Below, piece by piece: positions 1 to 7,068 of a stretch of DNA of 15,889 nt. Position 1 is the stretch's first letter, and every line of letters begins with the position of its first letter. The translations under genes and the position numbers were made by a program. Origin of the DNA: an uncultured bacterium (GTDB lineage: Bacteria > Bacteroidota > Bacteroidia > Bacteroidales > Marinifilaceae). The notes under the pieces were generated by a model. The model searched no databases and was not told the DNA's origin. It saw only the letters and a list, made by a program, of their open reading frames with translations. The stretch is taken from the NCBI GenBank assembly GCA_905215395.1, contig CAJMQA010000046.1, forward strand, positions 1 to 15,889, given 5' to 3'.

Positions 1-309
1 CAACGCACCCGTGAAGCGCTCGCTCGCCGCAGAGCCCAAGGAATAAAATTAGGCCGCCCGAAAGGCAGCTTACGTGCAGGTAAACTTTATGAGCATGAAC
101 AGGAAATCAAGAATCTGCGAACAGAGGGGTTCTCGTTTCAGAAAATCGCCATGCGCTACAAAGTTTCCCCGGAAACCGTACGTCTGTTTTATCTGCGTAC
201 TCTTCTGAAGAAAACCACAAAAAACCACAAAGAGTCAGAGGAAAATGTACCGGAAAATGTCCGGAACAGTATCCCGGAAAATATTCAGGGCCCGGAGACT
301 AATCCATAA
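1..309 (+). CDS. Serine recombinase (resolvase/invertase family), C-terminal part only
   Basis: Reading frame 1 is open from the first base to a TAA at 307-309 and gives 102 residues; the catalytic N-terminal domain lies outside the window. The visible start, TREALARRRAQGIKLGRPKG, is the typical junction between the long E-helix and the C-terminal DNA-binding domain of small serine recombinases. It is followed by a helix-turn-helix (about residues 40-68: EIKNLRTEGFSFQKIAMRYK, then VSPETVRLFY). After the HTH there is an unusual polar tail of about 30 residues with a repeated PEN-V/I pattern. The family cuts and rejoins DNA at inverted or direct sites, as resolvase or invertase; in Bacteroidales such enzymes often invert promoters of surface genes. 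Which role applies here cannot be told without the upstream part and its sites. It converges on the export operon. Confidence 0.85.
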   Translation, partial: QRTREALARRRAQGIKLGRPKGSLRAGKLYEHEQEIKNLRTEGFSFQKIAMRYKVSPETVRLFYLRTLLKKTTKNHKESEENVPENVRNSIPENIQGPETNP

Positions 310-320
310 ATCTCCGGGTC
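289..320. terminator. Hairpin between convergent recombinase and ABC permease genes
   Basis: CCCGGAGA at 291-298 pairs perfectly with TCTCCGGG at 311-318, and the stem extends by one G-T and one G-C pair (289-320) around a 12-base loop. It spans the recombinase stop codon and ends 5 bases before the stop of the convergent permease gene, a position expected for a terminator serving both strands. There is no clear run of T after the stem on either strand, so intrinsic termination is plausible but not certain. Confidence 0.5.
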
Positions 321-324
321 ATCT

Positions 325-1494
325 CTACTTCAGGGCAAGTTCTGTTTTTTTTATTGCATGACGATACAACATACATGCTATCAAAAAATAAACAAGCGCT
401 AATATCCAAAGGCTCAGATAATCTGAAGTCACCTCATTTAAGGTTGCCCCCATATTGTTTATCTTCACAAAACCGTCAATCCCATGGGTAGACGGGAATA
501 TTCCGGACAATGCAACCCAATAAGCAGGAATACTCTCTTTAGGCCAGGATATTCCGGAAATAAACATCAGAGGCACAGAGGTAAATACAAACAATAAAAA
601 CGGCTGCTCCCTCTCTTTACTGAGAAACGAAGCTGCAATGGCCAGAAATACACAAGCCAGCAAAAAGGGAAACAAAAAGATCATCAGCTCTATTTTAGGC
701 CCGATCTGTGTCATTCCAAACAAACGGGGCACAATAAAAAACACCCAAAATGCCATAACAAAATAGATTGGCATATACAGGCAGGCTTTCCCAACCACAA
801 TGCTGAAAGCAGAACGATAATGGGAATTAACAGGAATCATACTTTTCCGCCGGCTATGGTCACGGGCAGTTCCGGCAATAGTTGCTACTCCCAGCAGCAA
901 AGACTGCTGAATCACCAATATCAAAACAGCCGGAATAATAAAAGAAGTAAAGCCGCTCTGCGGATTGAACATCTTTACTTCTGCAATTTTTACCGGAGAA
1001 GCTGTTATCTCCTGCTGTACCCGCGAAGCATAAGGAAGTCCTTCAACCTGAATTTGTTTTCCCAATAAAATAGAAACATCACTGGCAGACTGCAATAATG
1101 CCTTATAATTCAGCAATGCTCCCATATCGCAAAAGAGTGACACATGAGCCTGATCACCCCGTTTAACATCACGGCTAAAATCATCAGGAATCTCCAGGAT
1201 ACCGTAAATTTCCTTTTTATGCATCAATAATTTTGCCTGTTCCAGATCCGTACAACGGGCCACGATATTTACACCAGGAGTGGCCCCCCACATCCGGATG
1301 AACTCGCGGCTCAAGGGGGTTTGGGCATGATCGACCACAGCCACCGGCACATTCCTGACTACCTCATTACTATACAAATATGTATACACCAGAGGATATC
1401 CCAGTGTCAACAGCACAAAAAAGGTAATCACAGCATGGTCCCGAAATACTGTATAAAATTCCCGACGGAATATGTAAAAAATATCTTTTATCAT
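325..1494 (-). CDS. ABC-2 type transporter permease (second of pair)
   Basis: A 389-residue membrane protein of the ABC2_membrane_3 type (YhhJ/YbhR-like). It has one N-terminal membrane segment (about residues 21-40), a large periplasmic domain (about 45-180) with the family stretch EIYGILEIPDDFSRDV, and five or so further segments from about residue 183 to the end (IIPAVLILVIQQSLLLGVAT is the first). It should form the membrane channel of an export complex with the equally long permease encoded just upstream, 16 bp away, the HlyD-like adaptor and the TolC-like duct. The start at 1492-1494 is the first ATG and gives a charged cytoplasmic N-terminus (REFYTVFRDH) before the first membrane segment, as in its partner. 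It is the last gene of the operon. Substrate unknown; lipophilic drugs or envelope compounds are the usual guess for this family. Confidence 0.9.
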   Translation of the reverse strand: MIKDIFYIFRREFYTVFRDHAVITFFVLLTLGYPLVYTYLYSNEVVRNVPVAVVDHAQTPLSREFIRMWGATPGVNIVARCTDLEQAKLLMHKKEIYGILEIPDDFSRDVKRGDQAHVSLFCDMGALLNYKALLQSASDVSILLGKQIQVEGLPYASRVQQEITASPVKIAEVKMFNPQSGFTSFIIPAVLILVIQQSLLLGVATIAGTARDHSRRKSMIPVNSHYRSAFSIVVGKACLYMPIYFVMAFWVFFIVPRLFGMTQIGPKIELMIFLFPFLLACVFLAIAASFLSKEREQPFLLFVFTSVPLMFISGISWPKESIPAYWVALSGIFPSTHGIDGFVKINNMGATLNEVTSDYLSLWILALVYFLIACMLYRHAIKKTELALK

Positions 1495-1510
1495 TATAAC
1501 ATATATTTCA

Positions 1511-2680
1511 TTAAGGCAAATAGCGATTTTCCAATAAGTCCAGCTTCAATTTCGGCAAAATAAATAACGGAAGCATGATAAACATCACCAGCGCAATATA
1601 GGGTTTCCAGGAATATAGCATGCTGATCCCATTCAAAGCCTGATCGACATAGAGCAAATAATAATGCCGCATCGGGAACAGGTTAGAAGCAATCTGTACC
1701 AGTTGAGGCATTGCCGGAACAGGATATGTAAAACCGCTGATGGAAAAGGACAATACTCCCCATAATCCGCAAAAACTCAATGCAATCCGGTTACGCCTTG
1801 CAATACCGGTCACAAAAATAGCAAATCCCTGAGCTGCCAATACCATCAGGGTCATGGCCAGAAACATGGGAAAAAAGCCGCTGTTCAAAGGAAAATGTAA
1901 AAAACCATATAAAATAGAAAGATATAATAATCCGGTAACTACAAAAATCAATGTTTGTGGAATCAGTTTTCCCATCAACGACAATACAATAGAATGATTT
2001 CCCAGTCTCAACCACTCTGCAGCTGTTTTTTCCTTGGTTTCCTGACTAATGCTATAAGTTGTGGTAAACATGGCAAACATGAATACAAATGCAGGCATCA
2101 GAATACTGGCCAGATAGATGGCATAGCTAATCCAGGGATTGTTCAGGGGATTCGTTTCCACTGTTATTGGAGACAATTGGGCTTGCAACTGAGGGCCACC
2201 TTGTCCTTTAGCCAGCAATATCGTCTGCTGGACAGCTCCGTTTGCCAGAGCTGCCTGCAAACGCATATCCTTGTAGACCAGAGATCCCGGCAGAATATAG
2301 GTATCATTCGTATAAAATGAAAGTACCGGTTCTTTACCTGTAGAAACCTTCTGCCGGAAATCCTTCGGTATATAAAAGATACCATAGATTTCGCTTTTCT
2401 GCATAGCTTCCCGGGCTTCCGCAAAACTGGCAGTCCGCAGGATCACCTGAGTTTGCGCAATGGCATCCAGAGAACGGACAAGCTGACGGGACATTGCCGT
2501 ATTGTCTTCATCCACCACAGCAATTGGCAATTTGGTCGGCAAACCCTGTTTCAGCAAATCTGCAAAAAAGATAAAACAGAAAGCAGGCGCCAACACCATT
2601 ATAAACCAATAAATATGCCGGGATGCCAATCGCCGGAATTCCCGTTTCATCAATACGAATAAAGCATTCAGGTTATTCAT
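1511..2680 (-). CDS. ABC-2 type transporter permease (first of pair)
   Basis: Also 389 residues and a clear paralog of the permease that follows it. The N-terminus (LMKREFRRLASRHIYWF) is followed by membrane segment 1 (about 25-45), a periplasmic domain with AVVDEDNTAMSRQLVRSLDA and EIYGIFYIPKDFRQKV, and a membrane-rich C-terminal half (about 195-385). The shared layout supports a heterodimeric permease. It starts only 5 bp after the stop of the HlyD-like gene, so the two are surely cotranscribed and probably translationally linked. No nucleotide-binding domain is fused to it and none is encoded nearby; in Escherichia coli the related YbhS/YbhR pair uses the separate ATPase YbhF. Family assignment is firm; substrate is not known. 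Confidence 0.9.
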   Translation of the reverse strand: MNNLNALFVLMKREFRRLASRHIYWFIMVLAPAFCFIFFADLLKQGLPTKLPIAVVDEDNTAMSRQLVRSLDAIAQTQVILRTASFAEAREAMQKSEIYGIFYIPKDFRQKVSTGKEPVLSFYTNDTYILPGSLVYKDMRLQAALANGAVQQTILLAKGQGGPQLQAQLSPITVETNPLNNPWISYAIYLASILMPAFVFMFAMFTTTYSISQETKEKTAAEWLRLGNHSIVLSLMGKLIPQTLIFVVTGLLYLSILYGFLHFPLNSGFFPMFLAMTLMVLAAQGFAIFVTGIARRNRIALSFCGLWGVLSFSISGFTYPVPAMPQLVQIASNLFPMRHYYLLYVDQALNGISMLYSWKPYIALVMFIMLPLFILPKLKLDLLENRYLP

Positions 2681-2685
2681 TTACA

Positions 2686-3666
2686 TTAAAGTTTTTTCAA
2701 AACACTCATTCCCGGTCTCAGACCTTCTACCTTAGATATTGGTTTAGCTTTTACACGGAAAGTCTTAATATCATACCGTCCGGTTGTTTTTGTCGCCCTC
2801 CAGGCAGCATAACTTCCCATATCTTTCATATAAGTCACCTTCAACTCAATCTCTTTATTTTCCAATGCCGGAATAAAAGCAGTAAAAGTCTCTCCCATCT
2901 TCAAATCTTTTAACTGATCTTCCCGCACATTAAAAGAGACCCACATATCTGAAAGATCCAGGATATCCATGACCGGGGAACCAGTTCCAACCAACTCTCC
3001 AACTTTAGGATAACGTTCAGAAACTTCTCCGTCAATCGGGGAGATCAGATAGGTTTCTTTTAAATAGGCCTGTACTTCGGCAACTGCCCCTTTAGCCCGG
3101 TTCAGCTGAGCTTCCGCAGCCATCTTATCTTCTTTCTGGGCTCCTTTCTTAGCCATTTCGTATTGAGCCTTTGCTGCCTGTTCCGTTGCTGCCATAGCTT
3201 TATAATTCGCTTCAGCCTCATCTTGTTTTTGAGCCGGTACTACACCATTCTGAAACAAATTCTGAACCCGTTCAAAAGTTCTCTGTGCAACGTCTGCCGC
3301 GGCTTTTGCCTTTTGCCAGGTCTGATAAGCCATAATAATCTGTTCAGAGCGGGAACCTTTCTCTGCTTTTTCATTTAAAGCAGCTGCCACATCCTGGGCG
3401 GCTTCTGCCTGGCTATATTTTGCCATTACTTCCGGACTATCCAAAATAGCAACAGTATCCCCCCGGCGAACCTGTTCTCCTTCGTCAAAACGGAACATTT
3501 CAATCCGTCCCGGAACTTTTCCGGAAATTCTGACCTCTGTTGCTTCCGCTTCCCCTTGTAAAAATTCAGCTTTAGGTTGCCAGAAAACAAACCCGAAAAT
3601 AGCCACTAACAATACCAGAATGATAATACCGGTAAAAGTCACCAATTTTCCATTTATCTTTTCCAT
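2686..3666 (-). CDS. HlyD/EmrA-family membrane fusion protein
   Basis: A 326-residue periplasmic adaptor. Residues about 9-30 form a single membrane anchor (ITFTGIIILVLLVAIFGFVF region). Then come a lipoyl-like half (VRISGKVPGRIEMFRFDEGE and QVRRGDTVAILDSPE), a long Ala/Gln/Glu/Lys-rich coiled-coil hairpin (about 85-205), the returning lipoyl half (TYLISPIDGEVSERY) and a beta-barrel domain (MWVSFNVREDQLKDLKMGE). The end, ATKTTGRYDIKTFRVKAKP, resembles the YbhG/YhiI group that works with ABC-2 permeases. It would bridge the inner-membrane permeases and the TolC-like outer-membrane duct. It lies 19 bp after the tolC-like stop and 5 bp before the first permease. The first residues MEKINGK give a short cytoplasmic tail, supporting this start. 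Confidence 0.93.
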   Translation of the reverse strand: MEKINGKLVTFTGIIILVLLVAIFGFVFWQPKAEFLQGEAEATEVRISGKVPGRIEMFRFDEGEQVRRGDTVAILDSPEVMAKYSQAEAAQDVAAALNEKAEKGSRSEQIIMAYQTWQKAKAAADVAQRTFERVQNLFQNGVVPAQKQDEAEANYKAMAATEQAAKAQYEMAKKGAQKEDKMAAEAQLNRAKGAVAEVQAYLKETYLISPIDGEVSERYPKVGELVGTGSPVMDILDLSDMWVSFNVREDQLKDLKMGETFTAFIPALENKEIELKVTYMKDMGSYAAWRATKTTGRYDIKTFRVKAKPISKVEGLRPGMSVLKKL

Positions 3667-3685
3667 TCTATTCTAAAATTTTAAT

Positions 3686-5131
3686 TTATTCATTTATTGT
3701 TTTACCCAGCACACCATAAGCTTTTTTCAGGTATACCTCACATAACTTCATTTCGATCCGGGAATCTATCAGATCAGAATGTGCAGACAGCCAGGCTGTC
3801 TGAGCCTCCAATACATTGGACACCGGAATTGTCCCTTCCTGAAAACCCAGATCAGCATATTTAAGATTCTCATCCGCTCTCTCCTGATTTTTTTCTGCCA
3901 TTTCTATCTTCTTAATGGCTTCTTTCACCTTAAAACGGGCCTGGTTGACCTGTAACTCAATTTTTTCCCTGGCCTCCTCCAATTTTAAACTCATCTGACT
4001 GGTTTCAGCCCTGGCACTACGGATACTTTTACGGGAAGCTCCCCAATGAAAGATCGGGGCTTTCACTCCGATTCCGACACTCCACATACCGTCAAACTTA
4101 GTACTGATTCCATCGAAAAAGGAGGGGGTCATTGCTAGATAATTCGCCATAATAGCCACAGAAGGTAAATATTCCGAACGTACAATCTTCTCTTTTTTCC
4201 GATAGATATCGGTTGCCAAAGCCAAACTGTTGATTTCAGGACGATTGGTATATATTTCTTCCATATTCAACTTTCCTGTTTCCAAGGAAGAGACTGTACT
4301 CAGACTCTCTTCCTGCAAAATAAAAACGGTATCGATCGGCAAGCCGCAGATTTGATTTAGAGCCATTCTGGAAAGATTCAAGCCATCCTCCACACGCATA
4401 GAAGTCATTTCAGCCTGATTCAGTTTCACTTTCACCGACAACATATCTGCCTTCGTTGCCATTCCGGTCTCATACATCACTTCGATATCATGCTCAAATT
4501 TCTTCAGTGTCTCCACAAATTTATCAGCCAGTTTACGACGGTTCACCAGCGAAACAACTTGCCAGTAAGCTTCATCCGTTTCCTGAATCAGGTTTTGTAA
4601 TTCCTGTTCCCGTCCGCTTTCCGCCAGTTTCTCCGCCAGTCCGGCCAATTGATTATAAGCCCGGATTTTACCTCCCATATAAACAGGTTGTGTCAGACCC
4701 ACCTGTACAAGTGCGGTATTCCGGTCATCCACAGTCATCGCTTCTTTCGGCAATAAAGCATAATCTTTGGGCACATACTGTCCGTTCATCATTACCGGTT
4801 TTCCATCCTGCCCGATTAAAAGCTGATCCGGGCGTAATGTCCATTTACCGTCCTGTCCGATAGCCCCCACCGGCAGATGCGCATCTTCGGACAATAAATT
4901 GATCTCTTTCTGATTACGCATATAGACGGCCGTCGCGTCCAGTCCCGGCAAATACTTTGTAAAAGCTTCCTGACGTTTAGCCCGGGCCGATTTAATCTGC
5001 TCCTCAGCCACTTTCAGATTTTTGTTATTGTCTATGGCCAATTTCCGGCAATCTTCCAGACTCATCATCCCCTGACCATATACTTCGGCTATCCCGAACA
5101 GAAATAGAAAAACTCCAAATAATTTCTTCAT
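3686..5131 (-). CDS. TolC-like outer membrane efflux protein
   Basis: With the start placed at the ATG of 5129-5131 the protein has 481 residues. MKKLFGVFLFLFGIAEVYGQ is a signal peptide, followed by two outer-membrane-efflux repeats (about 25-230 and 250-465). The mature start, SLEDCRKLAIDNNKNLKVAE, is the classic first helix of the family, and long Glu/Lys/Ala helices such as KLNQAEMTSMRVEDGLNLSR support the alpha-barrel. The frame is open for 23 codons further upstream with an ATG at 5200, but that would bury the signal peptide and would place the start inside the predicted promoter/operator, so the internal ATG is preferred. It is the first structural gene of the export operon and follows the tetR pair after 74 bp containing an operator-like element. 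Confidence 0.93.
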   Translation of the reverse strand: MKKLFGVFLFLFGIAEVYGQGMMSLEDCRKLAIDNNKNLKVAEEQIKSARAKRQEAFTKYLPGLDATAVYMRNQKEINLLSEDAHLPVGAIGQDGKWTLRPDQLLIGQDGKPVMMNGQYVPKDYALLPKEAMTVDDRNTALVQVGLTQPVYMGGKIRAYNQLAGLAEKLAESGREQELQNLIQETDEAYWQVVSLVNRRKLADKFVETLKKFEHDIEVMYETGMATKADMLSVKVKLNQAEMTSMRVEDGLNLSRMALNQICGLPIDTVFILQEESLSTVSSLETGKLNMEEIYTNRPEINSLALATDIYRKKEKIVRSEYLPSVAIMANYLAMTPSFFDGISTKFDGMWSVGIGVKAPIFHWGASRKSIRSARAETSQMSLKLEEAREKIELQVNQARFKVKEAIKKIEMAEKNQERADENLKYADLGFQEGTIPVSNVLEAQTAWLSAHSDLIDSRIEMKLCEVYLKKAYGVLGKTINE

Positions 5132-5169
5132 CTTCTCTTCATTTATATCTTTAATATTAAACGTAATTA

Positions 5170-5201
5170 CATTTATACTTTTCGGTATGTACCACTTCAA
5201 A
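5170..5201 (-). promoter_or_regulatory. Putative promoter for the tolC-hlyD-permease genes
   Basis: Read on the minus strand, TTTG (5201-5198) is followed after 20 bases by TATAAATG (5177-5170). This fits the spacing of the Bacteroidetes -33 TTTG / -7 TAnnTTTG promoter, although the -7 element matches only 6 of 8 positions. Transcription would begin about 30 bases before the chosen tolC start at 5131. The ATAC-N6-GTAT element lies in the spacer and touches the -7 box, so a bound TetR would block it. Confidence 0.45.
5172..5189. promoter_or_regulatory. Putative TetR operator, copy at the tolC-like gene
   Basis: TTTATACTTTTCGGTATG occurs here and, base for base, at 6408-6425 before tetR2. Its core is an inverted repeat ATAC-N6-GTAT, a size and symmetry suited to a TetR dimer. 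It lies between the tetR1 stop (5206) and the tolC start. The exact 18-base repetition upstream of a regulator and of its neighbour target is the main evidence; binding is inferred. Confidence 0.65.
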
Positions 5202-5205
5202 AAAA

Positions 5206-5808
5206 TTACTTTTCTGCAACCAATGAATACAATTGTTCATATTGTGAACGTACTGCCGATAGTGCGTAAGAGACATCCTGATGCATGATCAGGTAATTGA
5301 TTACCCCCACACTTATATTCAGCAAATTTTTTGCCAAAATAGATGTATCGACATCTTTTCTCAATTCTCCCTCTTTCTTTGCATTCAAAATCAGCTGTTC
5401 CAACTTTGACAAACGCAGCATTTTCGATGCCAATACCACCTTTTTAAATTCAGGAAACAAAGCAATTACCTCCACGATCAATGAAAGACAAAGAATTTCA
5501 GGGATCTCACTACTAAAGGTCCGGGCAGAATAATTGTGTATACCGGTTAATTTACGGATGGTCAGATTTACATAATCCCTCAGGGTTGAAATCTGATCGA
5601 ATTCCTGAGCCCGGGTTGTATTGAGGAGCGCATAATAAGAATGTAATCCTTCCTTTAACACCTCCTCCTTATTAGTAAAATGGTAATAGAAAGTCCCCCG
5701 GGTAATGTGGGCAGCCCGTTCAATATCACTTAAACGCACTGCTTTAAATCCTTTTTTCAGGAACAACAAAAAAGCGGTTTCAATGATTTGCTGACGGGTA
5801 TTGTTCAT
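5206..5808 (-). CDS. TetR/AcrR-family transcriptional regulator (tetR1)
   Basis: A 200-residue repressor-type protein. Residues 1-52 form the TetR DNA-binding domain: helix 1 IIETAFLLFLKKGFKAVRLS, then the HTH with IERAAHITRGTFYYHFTNKE, ending in the family motif FYYHFTNKEEVL. The rest (about 55-200) is a helical ligand-binding and dimer domain that is not conserved across the family. Its start codon overlaps the stop of tetR2 in an ATGA (5805-5808), so the two are translationally coupled. Over the first 52 residues I count 26 identities with tetR2 in a gap-free hand alignment, and their C-terminal domains also align (compare LNAKKEGELRKDVDTSILAKN with LKAKQQGEIKGTLDTSVLARN), so they arose by duplication. 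Position and shared operator suggest control of the export genes downstream. Confidence 0.93.
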   Translation of the reverse strand: MNNTRQQIIETAFLLFLKKGFKAVRLSDIERAAHITRGTFYYHFTNKEEVLKEGLHSYYALLNTTRAQEFDQISTLRDYVNLTIRKLTGIHNYSARTFSSEIPEILCLSLIVEVIALFPEFKKVVLASKMLRLSKLEQLILNAKKEGELRKDVDTSILAKNLLNISVGVINYLIMHQDVSYALSAVRSQYEQLYSLVAEK

Positions 5809-6404
5809 TTCTTTATCAGTAAATAATATTGTTCAAACTGCATTCTCATATCTGAAAATACAAAACGCATATTTCCACTTCCTAACTCTATGTTCAGCAT
5901 GCTGGTAGATACCGACATCAGGTTCCGCGCCAATACAGAGGTATCCAATGTCCCTTTTATTTCCCCTTGTTGTTTAGCCTTCAAAATCATAAACTCCCAC
6001 CGGGAAAGGCGGTTTTTAGACAACTCATCAATACGGTTCCGATAGGCTGGAAAAAGAGAAGCCACTTCAAGAACCAATTGAAAGAAAGCAACTTCGATAA
6101 TAAAAAAATCAAACATTTGCTGTAATAATTCCACACTTCTTTCCTGCCTTTCCATCGTAACGTTGATGTATTCCCTCAGAGAATGAATCTGCAAAAATTC
6201 GGCTTCACTCAATTCTGTACTTACAGACAAATATTTCTCAATACCTGTTTTTAGTATCTCTTCTTTATTCCGGAAATAATAATAAAATGCCCCCTTAGTC
6301 AAACCCGTAGCTTGCTCTAAATCCTTGAGTGAACAGGCTTTGTAACCCTTATTCAAAAAAAGGAAGAAAGATATATTAACTATTTTATCTTTTAAATCAG
6401 GCAT
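5805..6404 (-). CDS. TetR/AcrR-family transcriptional regulator (tetR2)
   Basis: The frame is open from 6458, but the ATG at 6402-6404 is chosen, giving 199 residues beginning MPDLKDKIVNISFFLFLNKG. This starts the TetR domain at the same place as in tetR1 and leaves the predicted promoter and operator outside the gene; the upstream version adds a Lys/Phe-rich stretch (KKIQKFFLFLHTEKYK) with no counterpart. The HTH is LEQATGLTKGAFYYYFRNKE (about residues 29-48). The C-terminal ligand domain keeps only part of the tetR1 sequence, so the two may respond to different ligands or form heterodimers. It is the first gene of the minus-strand operon and is divergent from the ECF sigma gene. An 18-base operator-like sequence directly before its start suggests autoregulation. 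Confidence 0.9.
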   Translation of the reverse strand: MPDLKDKIVNISFFLFLNKGYKACSLKDLEQATGLTKGAFYYYFRNKEEILKTGIEKYLSVSTELSEAEFLQIHSLREYINVTMERQERSVELLQQMFDFFIIEVAFFQLVLEVASLFPAYRNRIDELSKNRLSRWEFMILKAKQQGEIKGTLDTSVLARNLMSVSTSMLNIELGSGNMRFVFSDMRMQFEQYYLLIKK

Positions 6405-6407
6405 TAT

Positions 6408-6425
6408 TTTATACTTTTCGGTATG
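6408..6425. promoter_or_regulatory. Putative TetR operator, copy at tetR2
   Basis: The second exact copy of TTTATACTTTTCGGTATG, with core ATAC (6411-6414) N6 GTAT (6421-6424). It begins 4 bases upstream of the tetR2 start codon and directly abuts the predicted -7 box, so it would cover the transcription start. This is the arrangement expected for an autorepressor. Confidence 0.65.
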
Positions 6426-6433
6426 CAAAAATA
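6426..6433 (-). promoter_or_regulatory. -7 element for tetR2
   Basis: On the minus strand these bases read TATTTTTG, a full match to the Bacteroidetes -7 consensus TAnnTTTG. No clear TTTG lies 19-21 bases further upstream, so the -33 element is weak or missing. The implied start of transcription falls in the operator copy at 6408-6425, leaving a leader of roughly 15 bases. Confidence 0.5.
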
Positions 6434-6471
6434 AGAAGAATTTTTGGATTTTTTTCATATTCCCGAAGAAA

Positions 6472-6487
6472 AGTAAATAAATTTACT
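6472..6487. promoter_or_regulatory. Inverted repeat in the tetR2 / sigma divergent region
   Basis: AGTAAAT (6472-6478) and ATTTACT (6481-6487) are perfect inverted copies separated by AA. The site lies about midway between the divergent genes, 23 bases upstream of the sigma-gene -7 element. It differs from the TetR operator-like element. It may be an operator for the sigma promoter; it is AT-rich, so chance is possible. Confidence 0.4.
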
Positions 6488-6510
6488 CCTGCTACAATAA
6501 TAAAATTATT

Positions 6511-6518
6511 TATATTTG
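6511..6518 (+). promoter_or_regulatory. -7 element for the ECF sigma gene
   Basis: TATATTTG matches TAnnTTTG completely. Transcription would start near 6524, which makes the upstream ATG at 6523 unlikely as translation start and favours the ATG at 6547. I see no good -33 TTTG at the right distance, so expression may need an activator. Confidence 0.5.
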
Positions 6519-6546
6519 AGCAATGGTTATCAGTTGTGGTTTATTT

Positions 6547-7068
6547 ATGGACAAAAATCTTTTAAAAAATTTCGAAAAAGCATTTCACGAACTTTACAGG
6601 CCCCTGTGTTTATACGCACTGAATTACACACAGGCTTATGAAGATTCAGAAGATATTGTCCAGCAATTATTCACTGATGTCTGGGAAAAATTGCAACAAA
6701 AGGAACTGAATATTGTTCACCTGAAATCCTATCTGTATACAGCGGTCAAAAACCGTAGCCTCAATCACTGCCACAAAGAAAAGATATTCCTGCCCATAGA
6801 AAATCAGAAGCAAGATTTACCTGAAGATGACTATCAGGAAGCGCTCATCCGTGAAAGTTGCAAAGAAGCCCGTATGTGGGATTGGATAGATGCCTTACCC
6901 AAAGAAAGACGTACTATTTTTCTAATGGCCAAACAGAAAGGCATGAAGTATCAAGAAATAGCAAATGAACTGAAACTTTCTGTAAAAACAGTTGAAAATC
7001 AAATGGGAAAAGCCTTAAAAACCCTTCGTGAAAAAGCGATAAAAATTTATCTTTTTTTCTTCGGATAA
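6547..7068 (+). CDS. ECF-type RNA polymerase sigma-70 factor
   Basis: With the start at 6547 the protein has 173 residues. Region 2 (about 10-76) includes YEDSEDIVQQLFTDVWEKLQ, which contacts core polymerase and the -10 DNA, and SYLYTAVKNRSLNHCHKEK. Region 4 (about 108-162) includes ALPKERRTIFLMAKQKGMKY, then an HTH, EIANELKLSVKTVENQMGKA. An in-frame ATG lies at 6523 but would overlap the predicted transcription start, so the second ATG, beginning MDKNLLKNFEKAFHELY, is preferred. The gene is followed by a FecR-type anti-sigma and a receptor with a signalling domain, the standard set for cell-surface signalling, in which ligand binding at the outer membrane frees the sigma factor to transcribe the uptake genes. 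Confidence 0.93.
   Translation: MDKNLLKNFEKAFHELYRPLCLYALNYTQAYEDSEDIVQQLFTDVWEKLQQKELNIVHLKSYLYTAVKNRSLNHCHKEKIFLPIENQKQDLPEDDYQEALIRESCKEARMWDWIDALPKERRTIFLMAKQKGMKYQEIANELKLSVKTVENQMGKALKTLREKAIKIYLFFFG

Noticed and set aside
210..230. Short direct repeat AAAACCACA in the recombinase gene
   Set aside because: It is coding sequence for Lys/Thr/Asn-rich residues and has no spacing or copies suggesting CRISPR or a recombination site.
1..324. Invertible promoter next to the recombinase
   Set aside because: I could not find a pair of inverted repeats in the window flanking a promoter; the hairpin at 289-320 fits a terminator better.
1955..2320. 121-residue plus-strand open frame
   Set aside because: Antisense to the first ABC-2 permease, with no recognisable domain.
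4456..4863. 135-residue plus-strand open frame
   Set aside because: It lies wholly antisense within the tolC-like gene; its composition (Pro/Ser/His-rich) and lack of motif or promoter mark it as a shadow.
5132..5200. 23-codon upstream extension of the tolC-like gene
   Set aside because: It would hide the signal peptide and overlaps the predicted promoter and operator.
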